The notes under the pieces were generated by a model. That model did not search any database and was not told the DNA's origin. It was given only the letters and a program-made list of their open reading frames with translations. Of a stretch of DNA of 64,000 nt, positions 58,601 through 64,000 are shown piece after piece. The position numbers and the translations under genes were made by a program. Positions within the stretch are counted from its first letter, which is position 1. Each line of letters begins with the position of its first letter. The stretch is taken from contig NZ_AP025737.1 in the NCBI RefSeq assembly GCF_023734115.1, positions 2,294,001-2,358,000 on the forward strand. The letters are read 5' to 3'. Source of the stretch: Herbiconiux sp. L3-i23 (GTDB lineage Bacteria > Actinomycetota > Actinomycetes > Actinomycetales > Microbacteriaceae).

Positions 58601-58775
58601 CGACGAGCGTCCAGGTCTTGCCCGTCCCCGGGCCGCCGAGGACGACGGCACTGCCGTCGACGGCCAGATCGAGAACAGCGCGCTGGGACGCGTCGGCCGG
58701 AACGGCATCGATCTCCGGTGGGGCTTCGGAGGGACTCTGCTGCACGCCTGCAACCGTAATCGCGACCTCGGACAC
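55641..58775 (-). CDS. adnA: AdnA-type helicase-nuclease subunit
   Basis: A ~1044-residue partner of AdnB. Walker A, GGPGTGKTWTLVELVAH, is kept, but Walker B reads AIVLVDDAQELTLG, with Asp in place of the catalytic Glu. Weak helicase motifs follow, for example VVAFGDPDVAVTGFRGG. The nuclease domain has ADLGTLVHAAMETLS and VVTGKIDRVEHLNDGTLVIV then DLKTG, so the nuclease looks active. In mycobacteria AdnA's motor contributes little and its nuclease cuts the 5' strand, which fits. The GTG at 58775 is the best start, though with no clear ribosome site; an alternative GTG lies at 58745. Confidence 0.83.
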   Translation of the reverse strand: MSEVAITVAGVQQSPSEAPPEIDAVPADASQRAVLDLAVDGSAVVLGGPGTGKTWTLVELVAHRVLIDGVDPADVLVLAPNRAAATALRDVLAVRLGVALPGPLARTAASVASEIVRAEATRRGDEVPRLLTGAEQDRVLAELIEGHIDDDAGPAWPAALTPEIRRLSPFRTELRELLGRMHEGNITTHGLRALAAEIDRPEWVAAADFFDSYYSVIDSYRGASLDSAEMIAHAVAAIRAGSAVRMPAIVLVDDAQELTLGTVEMLAAWAQAGAAVVAFGDPDVAVTGFRGGRADLLTSLGRRLGVAAPVLTLAEAHRVGGAVAPLVHEITSRIGSSGATAHRRPVIGEAAGDTALLRVDAPTRAEEAGRIARRLRELHVLEGVPWDSMAVVLRSGRLVPSFARMLSLAGVPTRTSVAARALREEWAPRHLVLAVQNAIDAESSGDQVAETLKELLLGPVGGIDVLALRRLRLALRHEEVSGGGSRSADELMVEAMSSPGRFATIDMAAARRADRLATTLGMVREQHAAGASIEELLWAVWERSGLAAVWAKQAEGSGVLADEANHHLDSVVSLFAAARRFVERSPELAPGAFIAEFLAADLPEDTLAVRARTGAVFVCPPASVVGAEFEVVCVAAVQDGVWPNLRLRSSLLHADQLAPASEGVSLAVLDDRKQVLHDELRMFALAVSRARSLVILSTVSSSDEQPSPLVRLLPPDVPVADDAEPLTLRGLVGRLRRELAVDPASDAASALARLAADGVAGADPAQWYGMSPLSTDAPLVDLSDPDARVPVSPSRLSTIEKSPLGWFVDAMGASPSGFHADLGTLVHAAMETLSTTPDAELHADAVMALIDARWHEFRFDSPWEGEYQRARARTRAEGLADYLTGFARDGHVLAGAETAFSFELGQAVVTGKIDRVEHLNDGTLVIVDLKTGSTVPRADELATHAQLGLYQLAAAHDGIEGLPEGATRGGAKLLFVASGVRGRLFRESRQEPLTPDELEGFRERVRAAAETMAGTMFPGVDGLDDRDPLGAYPYRIHLIPAVSA

Positions 58776-58909
58776 CGAGGTCCCATGACCCGCGTGCGCC
58801 GTGAGTGAACGCCAGCCGGGACGCCCGTCGCTCTGCCATAGGGTGGAAACGGTCGGGAACGAAGCGCCGAGAGGGCGCCGTCCCGCTGAACCCAACGAGG
58901 AAGGTCGCC

Positions 58910-59134
58910 GTGGAGATCCGCATCGGCATCGTCAACAGCCCGCGCGAGCTCGGATTCGAGACCTCGCAAGCCGCCGCAGAGATCGAGCAGTCCGTCGCGA
59001 GCGCTCTCGAGAGCGACGCGAAGTACCTGAAGCTCACCGACGAGGCCGGCAAGCTGTACATCGTGCCGACCGCCTCGCTCGCCTACATCGAGCTCGGCAC
59101 CGAGAAGACCCGCCGCGTCGGCTTCGTGGCCTGA
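58910..59134 (+). CDS. DUF3107 family small protein
   Basis: A 74-residue conserved actinobacterial protein (compare TB9.4/Rv3208A). It reads VEIRIGIVNSPRELGFETSQ, then SVASALESDAKYLKLTDEAG, and ends IVPTASLAYIELGTEKTRRV. The fold is predicted alpha/beta with no catalytic residue pattern. GAGGAAGG lies 5 nt before the GTG. It is divergent from adnA and begins a two-gene unit with a membrane protein 2 bp downstream. Confidence 0.85.
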   Translation: MEIRIGIVNSPRELGFETSQAAAEIEQSVASALESDAKYLKLTDEAGKLYIVPTASLAYIELGTEKTRRVGFVA

Positions 59135-59136
59135 CC

Positions 59137-59436
59137 ATGGAGCTGCTCTTCGTCGCGATCGGCGGGGCGCTCCTCGGCCTCCTCGCCCGGTACACGGTGC
59201 CCCTGCGTCAGACCAGCGGCGTCGTGCTGATCCCGGCCGTCGGTGCCGCGACGACGGGCGTCGTCTGGGTGCTCCTCACCTGGGCGGGTCTCGCGTGGGA
59301 CGCGGGCGTCATCTGGTGGGTCACCCTCGCGGTCGGCGCCGCGACCGTGTACGCGTTCGCGCTGCTGGTCGGCCGCGCCCGCGAGCGTCGTGACCACGCC
59401 CGCCTGTCGGAGCTCTCCGGCGGACGCCTGAGCTGA
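59137..59436 (+). CDS. Small membrane protein
   Basis: A 99-residue protein with three hydrophobic helices (LFVAIGGALLGLLARYTV, VVLIPAVGAATTGVVWVLLT, and VIWWVTLAVGAATVYAFALL) and a basic C-terminal tail rich in Arg. It starts 2 bp after the DUF3107 stop, so co-translation is likely. I see no family assignment. Confidence 0.65.
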   Translation: MELLFVAIGGALLGLLARYTVPLRQTSGVVLIPAVGAATTGVVWVLLTWAGLAWDAGVIWWVTLAVGAATVYAFALLVGRARERRDHARLSELSGGRLS

Positions 59437-59481
59437 ACCGCCTCGGCTGCCTGCCGCGAGCCGACCAGCTGGGGCGACCGG

Positions 59482-60189
59482 TCAGGCCGTGAGGCCGAGT
59501 CGGTCCATGCGCCGCGTGTGCTCGGCCATCAGCTCGGTGAGGATCGGTTCGACCCTGGCCTCCCCGGCGTCGGTGCGCACCGTCTCGGGCAGCGCCGATC
59601 GCGCGATCAGGAGGGTGTCGCCGACGATGCGGCGCCCCCACAGCGCGAGGCGCGAGCCGAGACGCGGATCGGCGGCGATCGCCTGCTCCAGGATGCCGGT
59701 GATCTCCTCGACCCCGCGCGGACCGCGGAGCACGCGTTCGAGATCCGACCCGTCCGGTTCGAAGCTGGCGACCAGGCGTGCGAAGAAGTCGTCGAGCAGC
59801 CCCCCGACGAGGTAGTTCGAGGTGAGCGACTCGTACCAGGTGGTGCCGGCCGTGATCTCGAAGTAGCGGTCGGCCGACTCGGCGAACGGTCGCATCGCCT
59901 CGGACGCGTCGACGCCGCGGCGTTCGAGCGCGGCGACGAGGGAACGGTGCTTGGCGAGCAGATGACCGGTCGCCGCCGCGAGGGCGCCCTTGCTGTTGAG
60001 GTCGGGCGCCGCTGCCGACGCCGTGGTCAGTGCGGTGAAGAGCCCGAGCTGCAGGTAGGCGGCCTGCGCGAGCACCGCGACGGGGTCGAGAGTCACGTCG
60101 CCGAGCGCCACCCGATCGACGGGGAGCTCCTTGGAACGCACCCGCGCTCTCGGAGACTCGGCACCACTGCCTCGTCCGAACCACTTCAC
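59482..60189 (-). CDS. Ferritin-like-fold protein (MiaE-like, conserved in actinobacteria)
   Basis: A 235-residue all-helical protein. VAVLAQAAYLQLGLFTALTT, ALAAATGHLLAKHRSLVAAL, YESLTSNYLVGGLLDDFFAR, and TELMAEHTRRMDRLGL form four long helices as in the ferritin-like/tRNA hydroxylase group. Glu and His that could bind a di-iron site are sparse: the KHRSL His and EHTRR pair are visible, so metal binding is unproven. The GTG at 60189 has a TAAGCT box 7 nt upstream. Its place beside rhlE matches the M. tuberculosis Rv3210c-Rv3211 pair. Confidence 0.75.
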   Translation of the reverse strand: MKWFGRGSGAESPRARVRSKELPVDRVALGDVTLDPVAVLAQAAYLQLGLFTALTTASAAAPDLNSKGALAAATGHLLAKHRSLVAALERRGVDASEAMRPFAESADRYFEITAGTTWYESLTSNYLVGGLLDDFFARLVASFEPDGSDLERVLRGPRGVEEITGILEQAIAADPRLGSRLALWGRRIVGDTLLIARSALPETVRTDAGEARVEPILTELMAEHTRRMDRLGLTA

Positions 60190-60196
60190 GCGCCCA

Positions 60197-60202
60197 AGCT
60201 TA
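60197..60202 (-). promoter_or_regulatory. -10 box for the ferritin-like gene (leaderless)
   Basis: TAAGCT on the minus strand ends 7 nt before the GTG at 60189. Confidence 0.45.
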
Positions 60203-60296
60203 TGCAGTCGGCACCTCAGCCGACGATTCCTCGCGGCGGGCGCATCATCCGGGCCGTCACATATCGCGGAAATCCGGCCCGGAGCGGGACTTCCGC

Positions 60297-60330
60297 TAGA
60301 ATGGCCGCTGACTCCCGACTCTTTCGGGAG
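60297..60330 (+). promoter_or_regulatory. Possible promoter and leader hairpin of the DEAD-box helicase gene
   Basis: TAGAAT (60297-60302) is a fair -10 without a clear -35. A 7-bp stem CTCCCGA/TCGGGAG (60312-60330) follows in what would be a ~95-nt untranslated leader. Such leaders are common for cold-regulated RNA helicases. Confidence 0.3.
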
Positions 60331-60406
60331 GTGACGCGCCGATGAACTGACGGCGCACATCGCATCCCGCGCACCTCGCGCGCATCCAGACAGGCGCAAT
60401 TCCTTC

Positions 60407-61873
60407 GTGACTTTCCGTGATCTCGGGGTCGACGGCGACATCGCCGACGCCCTCGCCACCAAGAACATCCTCGAACCGTTCCCCATCCAGGAGCAGACCA
60501 TCCCCCTGGGCCTCTCGGGCCAGGACATCATCGGTCAGGCCAAGACGGGCACCGGCAAGACCTTCGGCTTCGGTCTCCCCGTCATCCAACGTCTCGGCCT
60601 CGAGCCCGGCCCCGGAGTGCAGGCGCTCATCGTCGTGCCGACCCGCGAGCTCGCCGTCCAGGTGACCGAAGACATGGAGCTCGCCACCTCGAACCGCTCC
60701 ACCACCGTGGTCTCCATCTACGGCGGCAAGGCGTACGAGGGCCAGATCGAGCAGATCAAGGCGGGCGCGCAGATCGTCGTCGGCACCCCGGGACGCCTCC
60801 TCGACCTCGCCGGTCAGCGGCTGCTCTCGCTCGCGAACGTGCGCGAGATGGTGCTCGACGAGGCCGACAAGATGCTCGACCTCGGCTTCCTCGCCGACAT
60901 CGAGAAGCTGTTCTCGCAGACTCCCGCCACCCGCCACACCATGCTGTTCTCGGCGACCATGCCGGGCCCGATCGTCGCCCTCGCGCGCCGCTTCATGAAC
61001 CGCCCGGTGCACATCCGTGCCAGCGACCCCGATGAGGGCCTGACGCAGGCGAACATCAAGCACGTCATCTACCGCGCTCACGCTCTCGACAAGGACGAGG
61101 TCGTCGCCCGCATCCTGCAGGCCGAGGGCCGCGGCAAGACCGTCATCTTCACCCGCACCAAGCGCGCCGCCGCGAAGCTCGTCGAAGAGCTGAACGACCG
61201 CGGCTTCAACGCGGCCGCCGTGCACGGCGACCTCAGCCAGGAGCAGCGCGAGCGCGCCATGGCGGCGTTCAAGGCGGGCAAGAAGGACATCCTGATCGCC
61301 ACCGACGTCGCCGCCCGCGGCATCGACGTCGACGACGTGACCCACGTCATCAACCACACGATCCCCGACGACCCCGACACCTACCTGCACCGTGCCGGTC
61401 GCACCGGCCGCGCAGGCAAGACCGGTATCGCCGTGACCTTCGTCGACTGGGACGACCTGCACAAGTGGGCGCTCATCAACCGCGCGCTCGACTTCGGCCA
61501 GCCCGAGCCGACCGAGACCTACTCGTCCTCGCCGCACCTCTACACCGACCTGGGCATCCCCGAGGGCACCCGCGGCCGCCTCGCGTCGGCGCGACCGGTG
61601 AGCGCCCCGTCGTCACGCGCGAACGAGTCCTCGTCGTCGTCTTCGGGCGCCGGAGCCGAGGGCGGCGACCGTGCGCGCCGGTCGCGCAGCCGTCGCCGTA
61701 CGGGTGGCAGCGCGGTGTCGACCGGTGCCGAGACCGGGCACGCCCCGGCGGCCGAGGCGCAGCAGGCGCACGCGGAGCACACCCCGGGTTCGGGAACGCA
61801 CGACGGCACCGGAGCGCCGCGTCCGCGTCGCCGTCGTCGCCGCGGACCGCGCGCGACGCCTCCCACCGCCTGA
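60407..61873 (+). CDS. DEAD-box ATP-dependent RNA helicase (RhlE type)
   Basis: A 488-residue RNA helicase. The Q motif is LEPFPIQEQTIPLGLSG, motif I GQAKTGTGKTFGFGLP, motif Ia VVPTRELAVQV, Ib VVGTPGRLLDL, motif II MVLDEADKMLDLGF, motif III LFSATMPG, and motif VI YLHRAGRTGRAG. The C-terminal ~95 residues are disordered and Arg/Ser/Ala-rich (GGDRARRSRSRRRTGG, RRRRRGPRA), likely an RNA-binding tail. The GTG start is close to the conserved FRDLGV segment. In mycobacteria RhlE (Rv3211) takes part in RNA degradation and ribosome assembly under cold stress. Confidence 0.93.
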   Translation: MTFRDLGVDGDIADALATKNILEPFPIQEQTIPLGLSGQDIIGQAKTGTGKTFGFGLPVIQRLGLEPGPGVQALIVVPTRELAVQVTEDMELATSNRSTTVVSIYGGKAYEGQIEQIKAGAQIVVGTPGRLLDLAGQRLLSLANVREMVLDEADKMLDLGFLADIEKLFSQTPATRHTMLFSATMPGPIVALARRFMNRPVHIRASDPDEGLTQANIKHVIYRAHALDKDEVVARILQAEGRGKTVIFTRTKRAAAKLVEELNDRGFNAAAVHGDLSQEQRERAMAAFKAGKKDILIATDVAARGIDVDDVTHVINHTIPDDPDTYLHRAGRTGRAGKTGIAVTFVDWDDLHKWALINRALDFGQPEPTETYSSSPHLYTDLGIPEGTRGRLASARPVSAPSSRANESSSSSSGAGAEGGDRARRSRSRRRTGGSAVSTGAETGHAPAAEAQQAHAEHTPGSGTHDGTGAPRPRRRRRRGPRATPPTA

Positions 61874-61886
61874 CCCTTCAACGTCG

Positions 61887-61940
61887 AGGTGCCCGGTTCT
61901 GCGGGTGTTGAACACTCAACACCGACAGATCTGGGCACCT
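61887..61940. terminator. Hairpin family copy 2
   Basis: AGGTGCCCGGTTCTGCGGGT.. and ..ACCGACAGATCTGGGCACCT form an imperfect 25-bp stem around ACAC. It begins 14 bp after the rhlE stop. Confidence 0.65.
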
Positions 61941-61988
61941 GATTCGTCGTGCTCGCGTTCGCGCAGCGCTGCTCGCTGATGCGCGACG

Positions 61989-62046
61989 GTCGAGGTGCCC
62001 ACTTCTGCGGGTGTTCGGCGCCTAGGACCCGCAGAACTGGGCACCT
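61989..62046. terminator. Hairpin family copy 3
   Basis: CGAGGTGCCCACTTCTGCGG.. and ..CCGCAGAACTGGGCACCTCG form a 22-bp stem with one mismatch and a 14-nt loop. It lies 13 bp from the convergent PHP gene's stop. Confidence 0.7.
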
Positions 62047-62058
62047 CGGCGTCCGGGG

Positions 62059-62916
62059 CTAGTCGGGCAGGATCGCGGAGGAGCCCGTCGCCTCGGTGAG
62101 GATGCGCTCGACGACGTCGGCGTCGGTGCTGTTCTCGCCCAGACGGTTCGGCTTGCCGGTGCCGTGGTAGTCGCTCGAGCCGGTCACGGCGAGTTCAAAG
62201 CGGCGCGCGTAGTCGAGCAGGATCCGCTTCCCCGACTCGCTGTTGTCGCGATGCCGCACCTCGAGACCGAAAAGTCCCGCGTCGACGAGCTCGCGCATCT
62301 CGTCCTCGGGCATGACCCGCTCGCGGCTGACCGCGGGATGGGCGAGCACCGGAAGACCGCCCGCCGCGCGCACCAGACGCACGCCCTCGAGCGGATCGGG
62401 AGCGTAGTGCGGCTGGTAGTAGCCGGCGCGCCAATGCAGGATGCTCTCGAACGCCTCGCCCCGATCGCGCACATGCCCTCGTGCCACGAGCGCGTCGGCG
62501 ATGTGCGGCCGCCCGATCGTCGCACCGGGTGACGTCTGCGCGAGCACGTCGTCCCACTCGAGCTCGTAGTCGTGCCCGATGCGCTCGACCATGCGCTCCG
62601 CGCGAGTGAGCCGGTCGAGGCGGATGCGCTCCGTCTCGGTGCGAAGCGCGTCGTTCATCGGGTCGAAGAGGTAACCGAGCAGATGGACGCTCGCCCATCC
62701 GCGCCGGGTGCTGAGCTCCATGCCGGGGATGAGCGCGATGCCGTTCTCGCGGGCCGCGTGCGCCGCCTCCGCCCACCCGGCCGTCGAGTCGTGGTCGGTC
62801 AGCGCGACCGCCGCGAGCCCCGCCTCGGCGGCGGAGCGCACGAGCAGGGCGGGCGGCTCGGTGCCGTCGGAGACCGCCGAGTGCGCATGGAGGTCGGCAG
62901 GTCCGAGCGCGCGCAT
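62059..62916 (-). CDS. PHP-domain phosphatase/phosphoesterase
   Basis: A 285-residue PHP-domain protein. PADLHAHSAVSDGTEPPALL holds the HxH motif, VALTDHDSTAGWAEA the DHD metal site, ALIPGMELST the Glu, LAHPAVSRE another His, and AVTGSSDYHGTGKP the last. Related proteins hydrolyse 3',5'-nucleoside bisphosphates or 5'-nucleotides with three metals. The ATG at 62916 is chosen because a TACGAT box ends 6 nt before it and the HxH motif follows at once; an upstream ATG at 62988 would add an Arg-rich tail. Confidence 0.88.
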   Translation of the reverse strand: MRALGPADLHAHSAVSDGTEPPALLVRSAAEAGLAAVALTDHDSTAGWAEAAHAARENGIALIPGMELSTRRGWASVHLLGYLFDPMNDALRTETERIRLDRLTRAERMVERIGHDYELEWDDVLAQTSPGATIGRPHIADALVARGHVRDRGEAFESILHWRAGYYQPHYAPDPLEGVRLVRAAGGLPVLAHPAVSRERVMPEDEMRELVDAGLFGLEVRHRDNSESGKRILLDYARRFELAVTGSSDYHGTGKPNRLGENSTDADVVERILTEATGSSAILPD

Positions 62917-62922
62917 CCCCTC

Positions 62923-62928
62923 ATCGTA
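62923..62928 (-). promoter_or_regulatory. -10 box for the PHP gene (leaderless)
   Basis: TACGAT on the minus strand ends 6 nt before the ATG at 62916. The intervening GAGGGG abuts the start codon and cannot act as a spaced ribosome site. Confidence 0.45.
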
Positions 62929-63033
62929 GATCGACCGGGTCCGAGCATCCGGTGTCGGATCCGATACGAAGGGCGCCGAGCGCCTCACCGCGCGTCATCC
63001 ATCGCCGAGGACGTCGGCCGTTATGGTGAGCGC

Positions 63034-64000
63034 GTGGCCCGCCTGCTCGCCGCCGTCCTGGTGGTGGGCGCTGCCGCGATGCTGCTGATCCTGTTCTGGC
63101 CGCAGCTGTTCGACCTGCAGCGAGCGCCGCTCGTCGCCCAGGCGGTCACTCTGCGCGGCGGGCTCGCCGCGGGCGCACTCGTGGCAGCGCTGGTGCTCAC
63201 CGTCCTGGCGCTCATCGCCGTGCCCGCGAGGCGATTCCTGGGGTCGCTCGCGCTGCTGCTGCTCGTCTTCACCGGGGCGAACGTCGTGGTGCTCACCTCG
63301 CGTGGCTTCGGCGGCGCCGGCTTCGACATCCGGGGACCCGACGACCTGACCGTGCTGGCCTGGAACACCCTCGGCGACGCCGTTCCCGCCGCTACGATCG
63401 CCGACCTCGTGATCGACAATCGGGCGGACATCGTGTCGCTGCCCGAGACGACGGAGGAGGTCGCGAACGAGGTGGCCGCGATCGCACGCGCCTCCGGAGT
63501 CCCGCTGACCGTGCACACCGTCGCCTACGACGAGGTCGCGAAGGCGCGCTCCACGTCGCTGCTCATCAGCACGCGACTGGGGCCGTACCTGCTCACCGGC
63601 GACGGGACGACCGGGGTGCTGCCGAGCGTCGTCGCGACGTCGACGACCGGCGGACCCACGATCGTCGCCGTGCACGCGGTCGCTCCCCTGCCCTCCGAGA
63701 TGACGACGTGGCGATCCGACCTCGCGAGTCTCTCCGCCCTCTGCCTCGCCCCGAACACGATCCTCGCGGGCGACTTCAACGCCACCCTCGACGCCTTCGA
63801 CGGGCTCGGCTCCGACGTGGTCGGCGCGGACGGGCTCGTGGTGAGCCGCGGCGACCTCGGACTCTGCGACGACGCCGCGCAGCAGTGGGGTGCGGGCGCC
63901 GTCGGCACCTGGCCGACCGGCGTACCCGCCGCGCTCGGCACTCCGATCGACCACGTGCTCGCGACCACGAACTGGCGGGTCACCGGATTCCGGGTGATCG
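63034..64000 (+). CDS. Endonuclease/exonuclease/phosphatase-family membrane protein (3' end outside window)
   Basis: An open frame runs from the GTG at 63034 to the window edge (322 codons seen). Two or three N-terminal helices come first (LLAAVLVVGAAAMLLILFWP, then LAAGALVAALVLTVLALIAV and FLGSLALLLLVFTGANVVVL). An extracytoplasmic EEP domain follows: LTVLAWNTLGDAV, DIVSLPETTEEVANE with the metal Glu, ILAGDFNATLDAF, and GTWPTGVPAALGTPIDHVLA with the catalytic Asp-His. Family members with this layout are secreted or membrane-tethered phosphodiesterases. It starts 118 bp from the divergent PHP gene. No stop is visible. Confidence 0.8.
   Translation, partial: MARLLAAVLVVGAAAMLLILFWPQLFDLQRAPLVAQAVTLRGGLAAGALVAALVLTVLALIAVPARRFLGSLALLLLVFTGANVVVLTSRGFGGAGFDIRGPDDLTVLAWNTLGDAVPAATIADLVIDNRADIVSLPETTEEVANEVAAIARASGVPLTVHTVAYDEVAKARSTSLLISTRLGPYLLTGDGTTGVLPSVVATSTTGGPTIVAVHAVAPLPSEMTTWRSDLASLSALCLAPNTILAGDFNATLDAFDGLGSDVVGADGLVVSRGDLGLCDDAAQQWGAGAVGTWPTGVPAALGTPIDHVLATTNWRVTGFRVI

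Overview
The window is chromosomal DNA from a GC-rich actinobacterium. Gene density, frequent GTG starts, GTGA and ATGA overlaps between genes, and relatives of mycobacterial AdnAB, DUF3107, UPF0182 and DUF2342 proteins point to the order Micrococcales. The family is probably Microbacteriaceae; the genus cannot be fixed from the sequence alone. No rRNA, CRISPR array, phage or insertion sequence was seen. One initiator tRNA-fMet gene is present.

Layout. 0-5 kb: the end of a TetR-type regulator, a 5'-3' exonuclease, rlmN (with a dispersed repeat read through in frame) and a FUSC-type membrane protein. 5-9 kb: a two-component system followed by a drug- or Na+-type ABC exporter. 9-12 kb: an orphan GH65 enzyme and a membrane protein. 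12-15 kb: a second two-component system. 15.2-15.6 kb: three copies of a ~122-bp intergenic repeat. 15.7-20 kb: amino-acid permease, small membrane protein, HAD phosphatase (with an apparent ATC start), nadE and a RibD_C-like reductase. 20-28 kb: a LacI-controlled sugar locus (PfkB kinase, GH32, GH172/DUF2961, LacI, and a CUT1 ABC importer without its own ATPase). I read it as uptake and intracellular breakdown of a difructose dianhydride or small fructan. 28-31.6 kb: a conserved unknown protein coupled to a YbaK-like editing protein, an aldo/keto reductase, a small membrane protein, and tRNA-fMet.

31.7-62 kb resembles the gene order known from Mycobacterium tuberculosis Rv3193c-Rv3211: UPF0182, YlbL-like S16 protease, DUF2342, UvrD-family helicase, NudC, AdnB/AdnA, DUF3107, ferritin-like protein, RhlE-type helicase. 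Between DUF2342 and the UvrD helicase lies a ~10-kb peptide cassette (37.5-47.3 kb): a two-domain oligopeptide ABC ATPase, divergent from a coupled operon of M19 dipeptidase, binding protein, two permeases, a creatinase-like M24 protein, an alpha/beta hydrolase and a tandem Lrp/AsnC regulator. A perfect 20-bp inverted repeat sits in its divergent promoter. Next to the DNA-repair genes are a cyclodehydratase-like (TOMM E1-like) protein and an aminoglycoside-phosphotransferase-fold protein that has lost its catalytic aspartates. The window closes with a PHP-domain phosphatase and the start of an endonuclease/exonuclease/phosphatase-family membrane protein.

The intergenic DNA is rich in repeats. 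They include a ~122-bp element (four copies), a 17-25-bp-arm hairpin family (three copies, all between convergent genes), a mixed-orientation repeat array at 52.05-52.44 kb, and an 82-nt near-perfect palindrome at 37.4 kb. Six genes have a TANNNT -10 box 6-7 nt before the start codon, which suggests leaderless mRNAs.
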